The notes below the pieces were generated by a model. The model made no database searches. It was not told the origin of the DNA and saw nothing but the letters and a program-made list of their open reading frames with translations. From Chrysoperla carnea (lineage: Eukaryota; Arthropoda; Insecta; Neuroptera; Chrysopidae), in contig NC_058338.1 in the NCBI RefSeq assembly GCF_905475395.1, positions 91,001,435 to 91,065,434 of the forward strand: a DNA stretch of 64,000 nucleotides, given 5' to 3'. This document shows, in pieces, positions 34,918 through 48,700 of this stretch; within the stretch, counting starts at the first letter, position 1, and the number at the start of each line of letters is the position of its first letter. The translations under genes and the position numbers were made by a program.

Positions 34918-35363
34918 AAACCTCTCATAACTTTTGAACGGCTTGTCCAATTTGATCGCGGTTGGTGCCATTCGAAAGGGCTTGACAAACTTAGATTTTG
35001 AGGCCTATTTGAACCGATAGATTTCGAGAAAAACTGCAAAAAAAAATTTTTTTTTTAGTGGTTTTTTTTAATAACTTTTAAACGGCTGTATCGATCAAAA
35101 CTAATCAGCTCTCAACATCCAAAAACCACGTCGATCACCACCAGTCCGGTCAAAATCGGTTGATTCGTTCGTGAGTTATCGTTGACGAAAGAAAACCCAA
35201 AAAAGCGTTTTTTCGGAATAACCTCAAAATTTTTTGTTCTATCAATTGAAACTTTAAGATTCTTCATGAAGCTTCAAAAACTGCGTCGAATGTCACCAAC
35301 CGTTTATTTTTCATTGTTTTTCGCTAAACAATGAAAAGTTGAGTCAATACTTAGCGGGAAGTT
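34722..35363. repeat. Nested element with AACTTCCCGCTAAG inverted ends
   Basis: The 14-bp ends are exact inverted repeats, and the left end is echoed by AGGGAAGTT just inside. The body holds GGAACTTCCCTGACTACTTCC, a TG/TATG run and repeated phrases of the type AACTTTTGAACGGCT. The HTHT-repeat ORF on the minus strand is only the microsatellite translated. Confidence 0.6.
34866..34912 (+). repeat. TG dinucleotide microsatellite
   Basis: About 23 uninterrupted TG units after TATGTATGTATGAG. Likely length-polymorphic. Confidence 0.95.
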
Positions 35364-35911
35364 ACAGGGATGACCTGCAGGGTCAACCGTTTTCCAAATT
35401 TTTTTATCAAGAATGACATTTTTTCTTAAAATGAAAAATAAGATAATTTACAAGTATAGTTACCTCTATCCGTGGACACACTGTATATTGCATTATTATA
35501 GAAACTGTTAAATCATATTATTATACCTGCATGAAAATCGGATTAACACGAGTAAACAATCCTCAATAGATTTTTACAATTGATATAAATAACATTTTTC
35601 TAAGTACATTATACATAGGATAATTATCTTTTTAAGTAACAATTATTTTAAGTATTATATTTACAGGATTAATAATTTCTAAGAATGTGATTGTCCGTCA
35701 TAATATTGACATAAATTATCTATTTCGTAAGAACTGATCGGATTGATAAAAAACACCTTTTTGAAAAAATTCGAAAAAATTACATAAATCAGATTCATTT
35801 GAACATTAAGATCTATTTATAAATAATTTTGTGAGTAATTTTCAAACCACCCAAAATTCTTCGTCTCAAAAATAATAAGTTAAAATCTGTCCACAAAGAA
35901 ATTTTAATTAA

Positions 35912-36469
35912 AAACAAGTGAAAAAAAACAATTGACTGAGTAAGTTGTTGAAATACCATGCATAGTCAGTGTTGATTTCTTTATCACATTACACAGACAA
36001 ACATGTGACACATACATAACTGATAATCAAGTATAGTACATATTATAAAATTTCCGCCTAATGGCGCCCTCACAGGTAAACAGTGATGGTTACGAAAAAA
36101 TGTTTCAAACAAAAGTTGTTTAATTTTTGATAAGGAACATTTTTTACATTTAAACTTTTGTTCTATCTCTAACGGTTTACAAGATGGGTCCTACGGACCC
36201 AAGACCCAATTGACCTATGATGCTCATTTACGAACTTGACCTCACTTTTTACGTCCTGAGTACGCTATAAAATTTCAGCTCGATATCTTTTTTCGTTTTT
36301 GAGTTATCGTGTCCACAGACGGACGGACGGACAACCGGAAATGGACTAATTAGGTGATTTTATGAACACCTATACCAAAATTTTGTTGGTAGCATCAATA
36401 TTTTTAAGCGTTACAAACTTGGGACTAAACTTAATATACTATGTATATTTCATATATACATGGTATAAT
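35912..36469 (+). mobile_element. Family A element
   Basis: Near full-length copy: AAACAAGTGAAAAAAAACAA start, CAGTGATGGTTACGAAAAAA, GGGTCCTACGGACCC hairpin, CTCGATATCTTTTTTCG, three GACG blocks before GACAACCGGAAATGG, GGGACTAAACTTAATATAC and the ATACATGGTATAAT end. It lies just upstream of the first SLC44 exon found. Confidence 0.8.
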
Positions 36470-36761
36470 GAAAAAAAAGTAAATATTTTCAATTTTTCAA
36501 GAAATTAGGTAATTCTGACCCAAAAATTATAAAAATCTGATTTATTTAAGCATATATTCTCTGTCTATTTCTATCTTGGGTCTTTTGAGACTTAATATTA
36601 TGGACCTTGTGAATTTGATATATAAAAAATCATAATTCAAAAAAGATTTTAGTCAATGGTAACTATAGCTTTTGCCAGATTAGCCAGATTAACGGTTCTT
36701 ATATTGCATCAAATACCCCACAATTGCACCCTAAATTTTATCATCGAATTTTACTTTACAG

Positions 36762-39700
36762 ATGAACCAAATCAATATGATCCTGATTTTCGTGGACCAT
36801 TAGAAAAAAGATCTTGCACAGATGTAATTTGTTTATTAATTTTTATAATTGTAATTGCTGCATGGATTTCAATTGGAGTTTATGGTAACAAAATTATTTT
36901 TTTTAATCCAATAATGTTTTAATATACAGGAGGTTAAAAGCATATGGTCACGGCTAAATAACTCATTAATAAAAAGAGAAGATATCGAAAATGGAGATAT
37001 TGGATTCATTTTTTATTGCAAACCCCTTGTTGAGCTTTTAAGAAGAAAACACGAATAATTTACGAATTTTGAATTTTATGACCTAGTTAATTGAAAAAAA
37101 ATAATTGACTGAGTTAATTGTTGAAATATCCTGTATAGAAAGTGTTGAATATCAGTACTTGTATTATTTTTTATAAATTTTAATAGTTTTACAAAACACA
37201 ATTATTTGATTTTCGAAAATTTTCGAAAGTATTTTGCTCGATTTGTTTTTCGTTTTTCGAGAATGTTTCATAAGATCACTATTCAAGCTACCTGCAAATT
37301 TTCAATTTCCTATATTTTATAGTTTTGAAGAAAATGAACACCAAAGTTTTTTCCTAATATGCGCCCTTACGGGTAAACAGTGATGTTTACGAAAAAATGT
37401 TTCAAACAAGAGTTGTTAATTTTTTTATAAGGAACATGACGGGCGGATGACGGGAAACGAAAATGAACTAATTAGGTGATTTTATGAACACTATTTTCTT
37501 CGTATCATGAATATTTCTAAAACTTGGAACTAAAATTAGTATACCTTGATATATATTTCATACATACAGGGTATAATTAGCAAAGAACAATTTAAGTATA
37601 CCTTTTATAATGTCTGACGAGTTATTCAACCGTATCCATACTTCTGAAGATACCCTGTATAAATAGTAAATAAATATTTTTGAAATCTTTTATAGCATTT
37701 ACAAATGGTAATCCAAGGAATTTACTTATACCACGTGACAGTGATGGAAGATACTGTGGTGTTGATGCAGATTTAGCAAATAAGAAGTATCTTTTATTTT
37801 TTGATTTGATGCAATGTGCAAAACCAAATGTCGTTTGGGCTGGATGTCAAACACCTCAAGTAAAATTTATTTTTAAAATAATTTCAATTTTTTAACTATA
37901 AAGGTTCACTCACATTAATATAAAATTAATTTTAACCCGCAACCTCAGCCTCGTGTAATTATATAGCTTCCTTACCAAATTCTGCCGATCAAAATGTTGC
38001 CAGACACTCAGAAATTTCTTTATATTTTTTAGGTGTGCATTAACGAATGCCCTTCTGATACATTTATATATAAACGTGATCAAGACCTGGATATAAAAGA
38101 TTTAAGGAAAAAATTAATATGCCATCCAAATGTTACAAATGCAGAAATTAACAAATTTAATAAAGCAGATATCGAAAAAAAAATTAATGATACAATGTGT
38201 GCAGATTGGTATCTTCCAAGTATTTCTGGTAAGTAAAAAAAAAAATTAAATATCTACACATAATAGATTTTATTCTGGGGGTATAACTTTTAAAAAAAAT
38301 TGGGTTTGCAAAATTTGAGTAAACTCAGCGCCGTAACTAGGGCGTGGCAATGTAAACACTGGCCACAAGTGCAAAAGAATTTGAGATGCAAAACAAAAAG
38401 TCAATAATGAATTATATAAAAGACACAAATATATCTTTTTTCATGCTCAAATTCATTATTTTACAGTTTTTATTATCCCTATATATTATAAATGTGAAAG
38501 TAAGGATGTTTGTTTGTTACGCTTTCACGCAAAAACTACTAAATGGATTTGAATGAAACTGAACAAAAATGTACCTCATACATGATAATAACACATGAGC
38601 TATAATTTAAAAAGATATATATATAAAATATTAATTTAACCTGACATTTTACTGCTACATCTATGGTCATCATTTTGAACCATAAATTACAGATTTCTGT
38701 AAAAATTTAAAATAGTAAATTTCAAACAAGTCAAGGCCATCTTTTCTGATATAGGCAATGAACGATGACTATTTTACACTTTAAAAAATTGAAAACTGCA
38801 TATATTTTTGCTATGTCAAACAATCCCTTTGAGTGTTATGGAAGGGGGATAAGTGAGATCAAGAGAAGTGAAGGCTATAAAGCGGTGGTTTTTAATTATA
38901 AGTCCAGTGATGCGGGCGGTATCAAGCTAGTCTATAAATATATAAAAAATATTATGTCCGTTTGTGTATTGCTTATATGGACTCAAGTTCTCCATCGATT
39001 GATCCCAAATTTTTACACAATATACAACCTGATTCGAGAATGGTTTTTATCTATTTAACCCCCAGGGGGTAGAAGAGTGGAGGTGGAAGTGGGGATGAAA
39101 TTTTGTATATGGAAATCCCATGTAAATAATTTTATAGACAAATTAATACAGATCAAAGTTTACCAAAATGCCATGCAACCAGGGTTTTTTTCTAATTTCA
39201 TGTGATTTATAATATACAGAGAATTCTAATTATTATTCTCACAAGCAGTATGTTAGGAATATCTCTTTATTAATCGAAAATGTGAAGCTATATTTTATCG
39301 TTGTACGAAAAATTTGAAACAATGGTCATAAAGCTGTATATGTAAAGTTCGAATCGTTAGAAATTGGCAAACCATTTAAGACAGAAACTTGAATTTTTTA
39401 GCAGATTTCTAAAGCAAATACAGTATAAAAGATTTCCCTTACAAGATCAAATATAGAATGAACATTTGATACAGAACTTCTAATAGTTACGGTTCTATAA
39501 AAGATCTACCAAATTTTTTCTTTCCTGTCATGGACATGCATGTTCTTCACTTTCATGAACAGTAGAATATTTTCAACAATTATATCAAATAAAAGAGCAT
39601 GACTTGCACATTACAAAACTGTTATCCCGATGCAAGAGGATATGGGGGGAGGGGTGAAAGTGGGGATGAATGGTCGAATATTTTTAAATATACCCAGGTC

Positions 39701-42700
39701 TGGCACCACATAAAAGGGTATGACATGTAAATTAAAAAACTGTAAGTTACGTAAAAATCAGTTCAGTCGTTTAAAAGTTGTGAACTCTTTTATCGGGGGT
39801 TTATCAAATTTCATAAAATTTACTAGATCCTTCTCATCTATTTTCGTGCAACTATTATGTCCCACAGCGAAGTGAGGCGGGGAACAGCTTGTCTTAATTT
39901 GTAAAAAAAAAATATTTGAACGAATTATTCGAATACATCTTTTATTATAAACATAAAAAATATTAATGAAATAAAAGCCGACAGTAAATTAAATGTGGTA
40001 TATGTATATATGTATATATCAAGAAGCTCGACTGCATTATATAATGCTTTTTTAATGTCTGCTTTATGCTTTTCTAGTGTCAGTGTTGCGTGTATACATG
40101 TATAGAAAAAAGCGCACTATTGCATTTAATTTTTGCCGCCCTTAAACTAATATTTTTCTGAAAAATGCCACTCTAAATTTTACCACATACTAATTTAATG
40201 TGGTTTGTTAAATTTTTTTCAGAATTTTTAGATAATAAAATTTAAGAAGTATTTAAAATGAGAGGATATTTGGTAAATAGTCCCATTCCGAATTTAGAAA
40301 GGCGGAATGACAAAAATGGCACCGTTAATTAATTGTTTATATAACCAATTTTTTCGTATTTTCCGATTTTACCGGTATAATTTATTATACATATTTATAT
40401 ACTTTATATTTTACTTTATTACTGACTCGTTAAAAGTCATCAAAGATAATGGCAATAAAGTTATTCATTAAACTTATCATGATTTATTTCGTAATAACAT
40501 TTGGACCTAAGTACTTAATTATCTTAATTAAAATATAATTTTTAATTTAAAAGCACTTGTTGGGTAAAATGGCACCAAAGAAACTGCCCGGTTCACAGTT
40601 CAAAAAGATTAGACAACAAAAAATATCATTTCATTAAGGAGAGGCGCAATCTAAGTACTTGACACAAGCGCTATGTACCCTCGTTACGGTTCTGGATATA
40701 AGCTAATTAGCAAAATTATTGATTAGTGTGAATTAACGATTAAGGATTATTGACTATTATTATTAAAATAATTAATTTTGTTCAAAATACTTACAGTGTA
40801 TAAGCGTTGTTTTCCGAAACCAGATGTAGATCTTACTGATTTTATTAAATATGGAATTATGGACGAAGATACATACAATTCAGCTGTGGCAAATTTAAAG
40901 AGAATAACGCAATTGACAGAGGTAAACTTATTTAAAATACAGTAGACTTGGAGACACTGACACTAAATTTCCAACCATTAGTTACAGTATATGACGACCC
41001 GTTAATAGGTTGAATTGCGTAATTGTTGAAAGAAAAATCATAGTCACAGACCTATGGGTCGAGGGATTATCGCAGATGGATTAAAATAACTTATTATATG
41101 CGTAATTTTATTTGTTAAAGCTGCTGTTTTTTTTTTTCACTTATCATTTCCTTTTGCCATTCACGAAAATAATCATGCCATACTTTTCCGCCCGTTCCAA
41201 ATAGGCACTTTAACGTCGCAAATATAACCACCATTTTTCTTTCAAGAACTACATAAGCGGCCCTATTAACGGATAATCTTAAATTTGGGGCTCAATTCAT
41301 GACATTCTTTTTAGATACCTACACAAAACCTTATAAATAATTTTATATTTATTTTTTATAGTTTAGTTACACGATAGTAGAAGATGTATCCGGATCAAAA
41401 TGGTCAATTTGTTTTGCTCTTGCAATGGCAATGTTATTATCATTTGTATTTATAGTCTTAATGCAATGGATTGCTCCAGCTGTCTTATATGTTTCTATGC
41501 TCGGAGTAATTGCAGCTTTATCTTTTGGTAAGTATTCTTGTTTTAATTTAAGCACTCAAGATACTGCAATTCCATTTACTGAAATTAGAAAACCTCGAAA
41601 ATAACAGTTGCACTCTTAACAGTATAACTATGCAAAAATGGAAAGCAAAGGATGTGTGTCTATTTGGTCATCTACTAGGGTTTTTGTTGTCTAGAAGTTA
41701 GAGTGGCTTTCCGATAGCCACTTTCGCATATCTATGGACTTGAGACTATTTCTTTCGACATTTACTGTCAAATGGACACGCAACAAAATACTTTCTCTTA
41801 CAGATAAATATACAGGATTTTTTATAATATATTTACGTATGTTCATAAGATAACATAAAACTATATTTTTAATAATATATTGGAATGTGTAAAAAACAAA
41901 TTTCATGTTTATACAAGCTCATAATTTTGTTGTCAATAAAATCATTGTATAAATTTAGTATTATAATATGCACCCACAAAAAAATATTATCTATTCCCAC
42001 TCTAATGTTTTTATTTTATTTTTTTTTCAATACTAAATTGATGATTTTATTGGTAACAAAATTATGAGCTTGTATAAACATGAAATTTGTTTTTTTACAC
42101 ATTCCAATGTAAATATATTAGTAACAAGTGAAAACAAACAATTGACTGAGTTAATTGTTGAAATACCATGCATAGTCAGTGTTGATTTCTTTATCACATA
42201 ACACACACAAACATGTGACACGTACATAACTGATAATCAAGTATAGTACGTGTTAAAAAATTTCCGCCTAATTGGCACCCTGACGGGTAAACAGTGATGT
42301 TTACGAAAAAATGTTTCAAACAAAAGTTGTTTAATTTTTGATAAGGAACATTTTTTACATTTAAACTTTTGTTCTATCTCTAACGGTTTACAAGATGGGT
42401 CAAACGGACCCAAGACCCAATTGACCTATGATGCTCATTTACGAACTTGACCTCACTTTTTACGTCCCGAGTACGCTGTAAAAATTTCAGCTCGATATCT
42501 TTTTTCGTTTTTGAATTATCGTGTCCACAGACGGACGGACGGACGGACGGACAACCGAAAATGGACTAATTAGGTGATTTTATGAACACCTATGACAAAA
42601 TGTTTTTCCTAGCATCATTATTTTTAAGCGTTACAAACTTGGGACTAAACTTAATATACTATGTATATTTCATATATGCATAGTATAAAAATATAGTTTT

Positions 42701-45700
42701 ATATTATCTTATGACTCCTCCTTAAAAAAACGCCTTTGACTAGCTATGCTGAAAAACCCTGTATAATATTTTTATTTATTTCTAGGAATATATGTATCCA
42801 CACAAAAATATAAAAAGCGCAACGATTGGGAAAATGCTTGGTTGGCGTTTATTATCATTTGCAGTGTTATATTATTTATAATTCTTTTAATACTAATATT
42901 TTTAAGGAAGCGAATTTTAATTGCAATTGCATTAATTAAAGAAGGCAGCAAGTATGTTTTAATCCTATAAATTTTATTTATTGAAAGAGTGCTTTTGTAC
43001 TTTTGACTCAAGCGAATTTTAATTAATTCCGTTGAACAGAAAATATTATGCTAAAAAAATCAAAATTATTGACTGTTTAATTACTGAAATATAATTACTC
43101 AAAGTTAATAAATTTTATTGTTGAACAGAAACGACTATAGTAATAGTATAGATAGTTGAAAAAAGAAGAGAAACTATATTACGAGAATACACTTTATTTT
43201 TTATAGAATATCTCCGCATTGTTCTTGCGGTAAATAAAAATGAAACCCTACCTTATATATCAGATATATTTGATAGTTGAAAAATACACATTTTTCAATG
43301 TGCTTAGTGCCACCAAATATTTCTGATATATATAAGGTGTTTCATTTTTATTGACCGCAAGGACATTAGAGTTAACAACAACGCACTAGTTGTCTATGCA
43401 TGTGTAGTATAGATATACATGCTTTTTATAAGTATAGCACAAAAAAATATTTTTAACCCCCGAACTTAAAAAAGGGGTGTTTAAATTATGACCGCTATGT
43501 GTGCGTGTCTGTCTGTCTATCTGCCTGTGGCATCATAGCGCCTAAACGGATGAACCGAATTTGATTTTTTTCGTTTGAAAGGTAATTTAATGGAGAGTGT
43601 TCTTCAATATGTCTCAAGCGCGAGTGTAGGGTTCCGTACCAAAAAAAATTTGTCTGGGAGTTTTTTTAATCTTGTAATTTTTACTTGTGAAATAATATAT
43701 TTAAATTTTTATCCTTTTCTAGAGCTGTGACAAGTATATTTTCATCATTATTTTTCCCATTATTTCCATGGTTGCTACAATTAATAGTTTTAGTCTTTAC
43801 TATTTCATCAGCTGTATACTTATCAACAATATGTCATACAAACTATGTGGTTTCTGGAGATTTTTCTGAAGATGTTGACTGCAAATGTAACAGTTCACTG
43901 GGATATTACGTAAGACTGTGTTTATTTTAATTAGGAATTCCATTAGTTCAGATCCGCATAGTACGAGCATGTATGGACGATGCCCAAGAAAAAATTAATG
44001 TTTAGAAAAATATCAAGCATTGAGGTTCCTCAAAATGTCTTGCGCAATGGTCGGCATTAATGATATTGGTAGCATTGGCACACTAACTGTGTTTATCGGA
44101 TACTTTTCTGATTTCGAGTAATAATAGTATTTGGTTAGTATCGATATTAAAATTCGATTATCACAATTGTATACAAACATTTAACTTCGCACAGTAAGCT
44201 TGTTTAAATCCAGTACTGTGTTCATTTTTTAAATTAACTTTATGACGTCGTAAAAATTTAAAAATGTTGATTATGCTGCACCACACCAAAATTTTATCCA
44301 ATTTTAATCAGCCAAGTATGTAATCCTACTAATTTTGGGTCACACTTTTCATATTTTCAAATTTAACGTGTCTTCAAAAAATTTCGAAAAAGCAGTATCG
44401 TGGTTTCCACATTTGGTATAGAGGGCTACTATAAACCAATAACTACCGCAAAAAATTAAAAATATGGCCCAAATTTAGTGAGTTTTTAAAAAAAAAAAAA
44501 GAAAGAAATCTACACAATTTTTCAGAAATCTACTCTGCCGTAATAAAGTTAAAAAATGTATTAAAAAAAACTAATCATTTGTTTTTGTAAATTTATAATC
44601 CTGCCCGTCTTTTTTTACTTTATGCTCGTACTATTAGTTAGATCTGGCTACGGGTCAGCTTGAATTCATTTTGTTAGATTAAATCTATAATATTTTACAG
44701 GAAGGGGCCAAATGCGAACCAGAAACGTTTAAACAATTTTGTAAGACCAGTAGCGGTGGCGAATGTGTTAAGGTGCAATGTCATTATATAGGTGTATTGA
44801 ATCCAGAATACATGAAATATTTACACAGTAAGCTATAATTATATACCCTTAATTTTAATAAAGGAAGATCGAACCTGGGTAAGCGAAAGTTCAAGACCAC
44901 TTCCTTTCAAGACCAACTGTTTTTCGCTTATGAAAGTTTTTCACTAAACCAGTTTCTCACTTATAGTACAATCAATAAGCCGAGATGACGGGATGCATAA
45001 GAAAAGTTGGGAAGCAGCACCGATTTTAATGAAACTTTTTGTAACTTGTTTATTGGACCATACGATTACGAATCCGATGTTCGATTACACGGATTCTATA
45101 ATGTCTTCCGAAAAACGTGTCATTTTTGCTAGTATCTAAAAATTAAATATTTTTTTCCCAAACATAGTCTCTGGAAAAACTAATACCTTGATATAATTGT
45201 GTAAATGTTAAATTTAGTGTTTCCAATGTCAAAATTTAATATTTTCTGGAATAATATGGTTAAAATACCCCTAAGAGCATAGTTTGGACGATAAATACTT
45301 AGTTTACCGTTTTTGTGCCAAAAAATTAAGCTTGACCTCTTAAAAAATCCAAACGAGAATATGAAGCATCTTATAATTAATATTTTTTTCCAGTAACTAA
45401 TATTGTGGTATTTATTTGGGCTATGTTCTTCGTATCTGCGTTGGGAGAAATGATTTTAGCAGGAACATTTGCTTCATGGTTCTGGACGTTCAATAAACAT
45501 AATGTACCATCTTGTACTTTATTCAAAAGTATTTATCGAACATTTAGGTAATTAAAACTATTTTAAGATATGTATTAGCGTTTAGATCGTTCAAAATTTC
45601 AAAGATCGAATTTAATTTTGTTCATAACTTCATTTTGACGGGTTGGCGGCAAACAAGAATTTTGGGTGGTCAAACATGGACAAATCGTTACCAAACGAAT

Positions 45701-48700
45701 GACATCTGTTTTTTGTAAAAATTTCCATTTTGGGGGCTGATGTCAAATTTTAATTTCCTCAAAATTTAAGATTGAAGGGATAGCAAAAAAAATTTTGGAT
45801 GGGCAAAAGTGTACAAACCGTTTCCTAACGAATGCCATTTCTACTTTGTAATTCACATTTAGGGGTGCTGGAAAAAATTTTAATTTCCTCATAGCTTAAA
45901 ATTTAATGGTGGACAAATAAAAATTTTGGGTGGACAATCGTGGACAAATAATGTTCAAACGAATGACATTTGAATTTTATGAAAATTTGCATCTGGGGGT
46001 GCTGATGTAAAAATTTTTAATTCGGCCATAACTTCCAATTAGAAGGTGGACAAATGATGGACAAACGAATCCAATCAGCAATGTATGAAAATTCGCATTT
46101 GGGGGTGCTATTTTCACAGGGCCGTACAAGTTGCCTATTTACTAATTTTTTAAGTTAACTTTGACATGTCATTGACTCTTTCATTTAATTAATAATTTGT
46201 AGTTTATATTAACTAATAGAAACATGTGTCTCACTAGCTATAATGCCTTACTAAAGATATTTGTCACCTAAGAAACACATTCCACCAGGTTTTCGCAGAA
46301 AGCGAGCCATTTATTTCATTTTCCTTAATTAGTCGATTTTTGTAACATCTTTTATTGCATTAATATCATATCTATGTTTTAAAGACACTCTATACTTTAT
46401 AAAAGTTGTGTTCTGAAATCAATCCAATATGCTGAGCAGCATGGAATTGCTATTTGCATTCATTGATTATTCCATCAGCGTGCTGGATTGAATTTTAGAA
46501 CAGAGGCAAAACGATTTTAAATATGTGAACAACAAAATTTTGATTGTAGGTATCATTTAGGAACAATAGCTTTTGGATCTTTGGTTATAACAATTTGTCG
46601 AATAATTCGATTAATATTAGAATATATCGATCAAAAATTAAAAAAATGGGATAATGTTGTTACGAAAGCCATAATTAAAATGTTTAAATGTTGTTTTTGG
46701 TGTTTTGAGAAATTTATTCGATTTATTAATCAGAATGCGTATATTGTTTGCGCAATATATGGAACAAATTTTTGTAGTAGTGCCAAAGAAGCATTTGGTC
46801 TTCTTGTTAGAAATGCAATACGTGTTTTTGTGTTAGATAAGGTAAATCTTAAAATCATTCTCAGACAATATAGTAGAAGCACTTACTTCAAATGAAGTTT
46901 AAACCATTAAGTACATAGACTGAGCTTCGCCTATCTTTTCCCGTATAATGAGAGGTGTGCCAACATCTGAGGTAATTGCTTGGGTCAGTTAAGGACATTT
47001 ATCAAAAAAACATACATTAAATGTCAAATTTTCATATCACAAAATTTTTTTTATAAAACATCGTGATCTCACTGAACTTTTTCGCTTTTTGACTTAAAAA
47101 AATACTTATCACGTATCTTTTTGTTTTGTTTTGACATTTCCACACCGCCGCCATGATTGATTTGACCCAAGCAATTACCTCAAATGTTGGTATTGGGAAC
47201 TGACATGGAGGCGTGGCTTAAAAAACATGTCGGAAAGTAACTTACACTTTTAAATGTTTAACCCATGTGATCAGTCAAAAAACGTTAAAAAAACCTTTTT
47301 CGTTTTCTATTCGTCGTTTGTTGATAAAAATTTATTTATAATTAATATAGACTTTAATGAAAATTACGTAAAAATTATGCTCAAAGCTTTAAAGTTGGCG
47401 TTTTTTGAACGATTATTACATGAGGCGTGTTTACTCAAAAACAAAAATCCATCAATTTCAGAATAATTATAATATCCACATAATACCTGGCAGTTACATT
47501 GAATGTTATGTAAGCGGCAGACAGAATTCGTTGCGAAATAAAATATAAACTAAAGTGTTTGCAGTCTGGAAACTGGAAAAACAAAAATTTTTATAGATCT
47601 TACTAATGCCCAAAGTATTACAATGTCGATAAAATATTTAATTAATTTATTATTATTATTATTATTATTATACAAATTTAACTTCAAAATAATTATTATA
47701 ATATTTGTAGTAATAAAAAATTGTTATTAAAAAAATTTTCTAATAACACTGTACGATCGCTTGCTTTTGGAAATTAATGGGAAAACTACGTTTAAATTTT
47801 TATTTGCTTTACTCTTACTGCACAAGTTACTCTATTTTTTGTTTTAACACGTTCTGTAAAAATTCCCACTTCCATTTAAATTTTATTTATCGAGAATTTA
47901 TTATAAACAATTTATTGCTAATATAAACAGTATGTATTTACTCGACAATTGTAATCCATTAATGGTTTATTTTTCTACCACCAGACTGCGTGCCTCGATT
48001 TGAAAGTTATCATATTTGTCGCTCAGTCCATGTACTTACTTAATGGTCTAAGAATAAAATTCTTCAAGTATTTTGTCTGGGGGATAAAATATTAAATAAT
48101 TCAAAAATATACGAAATATAATTTCTTTTTTTAATTTAGGTCACGGATTTTCTATTTTTCTTAGCAAAAGTTTTCATAACATTGGCAATCACCTTCGCAT
48201 CATACTACTTCATTGTATATCGTCATAACGATGACAACGAACCGTCAGAGCTACATTATAGTATTGTACCTGTGATTTTAATTGGATTAGGAACTTATTT
48301 TATAGCATCAGTATTCTTTAGTGTTTATGGCATGGCTGTCGATACATTATTTATGTGTTTCCGTAAGTAATTTTAAGATATTTTGAGAGTTTTTATCGTT
48401 ACTCTGTAAATTAATCAAGCCTTTTCTTGAGAAAAATGTCCTAAAAATCTATTTCACGAACTTTTACAAAACCTTTTAAAAAACCCGGTTTCAGTTTGCT
48501 ATCCCATAGGAACCGTGCATTTTTCCGGGATAAAAATTAGCCTATGTCATTTTCTGACCCCTAAACTACCACTACCTATGCAAAAAAGTCATGTCGATTC
48601 TTTGCTCTATGGAAATTTAAAACAAATCCATCCCACGAGAACCATACATTTTACTGTTATAAAAAGCTATCACTATTTCCACCAATATCTCTGTGCCATA

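Larger units (their letters stand above)
34282..35487. mobile_element. Tc1/mariner-like non-autonomous element with nested insertion
   Basis: Ends ACAGTGTGTCCACGAATAG and CTATCCGTGGACACACTGT are inverted repeats that continue for about 80 bp (TTACAAGTATAGTTACC and partners) and are flanked by TA. No transposase. A second element with ends AACTTCCCGCTAAG and CTTAGCGGGAAGTT (34,722-35,363) is nested inside and carries the TG microsatellite. Superfamily is inferred from the termini and TA target. Confidence 0.65.

Noticed and set aside
34770-35039. ORF with a long His-Thr repeat
   Set aside because: Translation of the TG microsatellite within a non-coding element.
36656-36761. ATG at 36,656 as the start of the SLC44 protein
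   Set aside because: The residues before DEPNQYDPDF do not look like the family, and a good acceptor (TTTACAG) lies exactly where homology begins, so this is intron read-through.
47254-47466. 70-residue ORF in an SLC44 intron
   Set aside because: No recognised domain; sits between repeat elements; no sign of its own promoter or splice sites.
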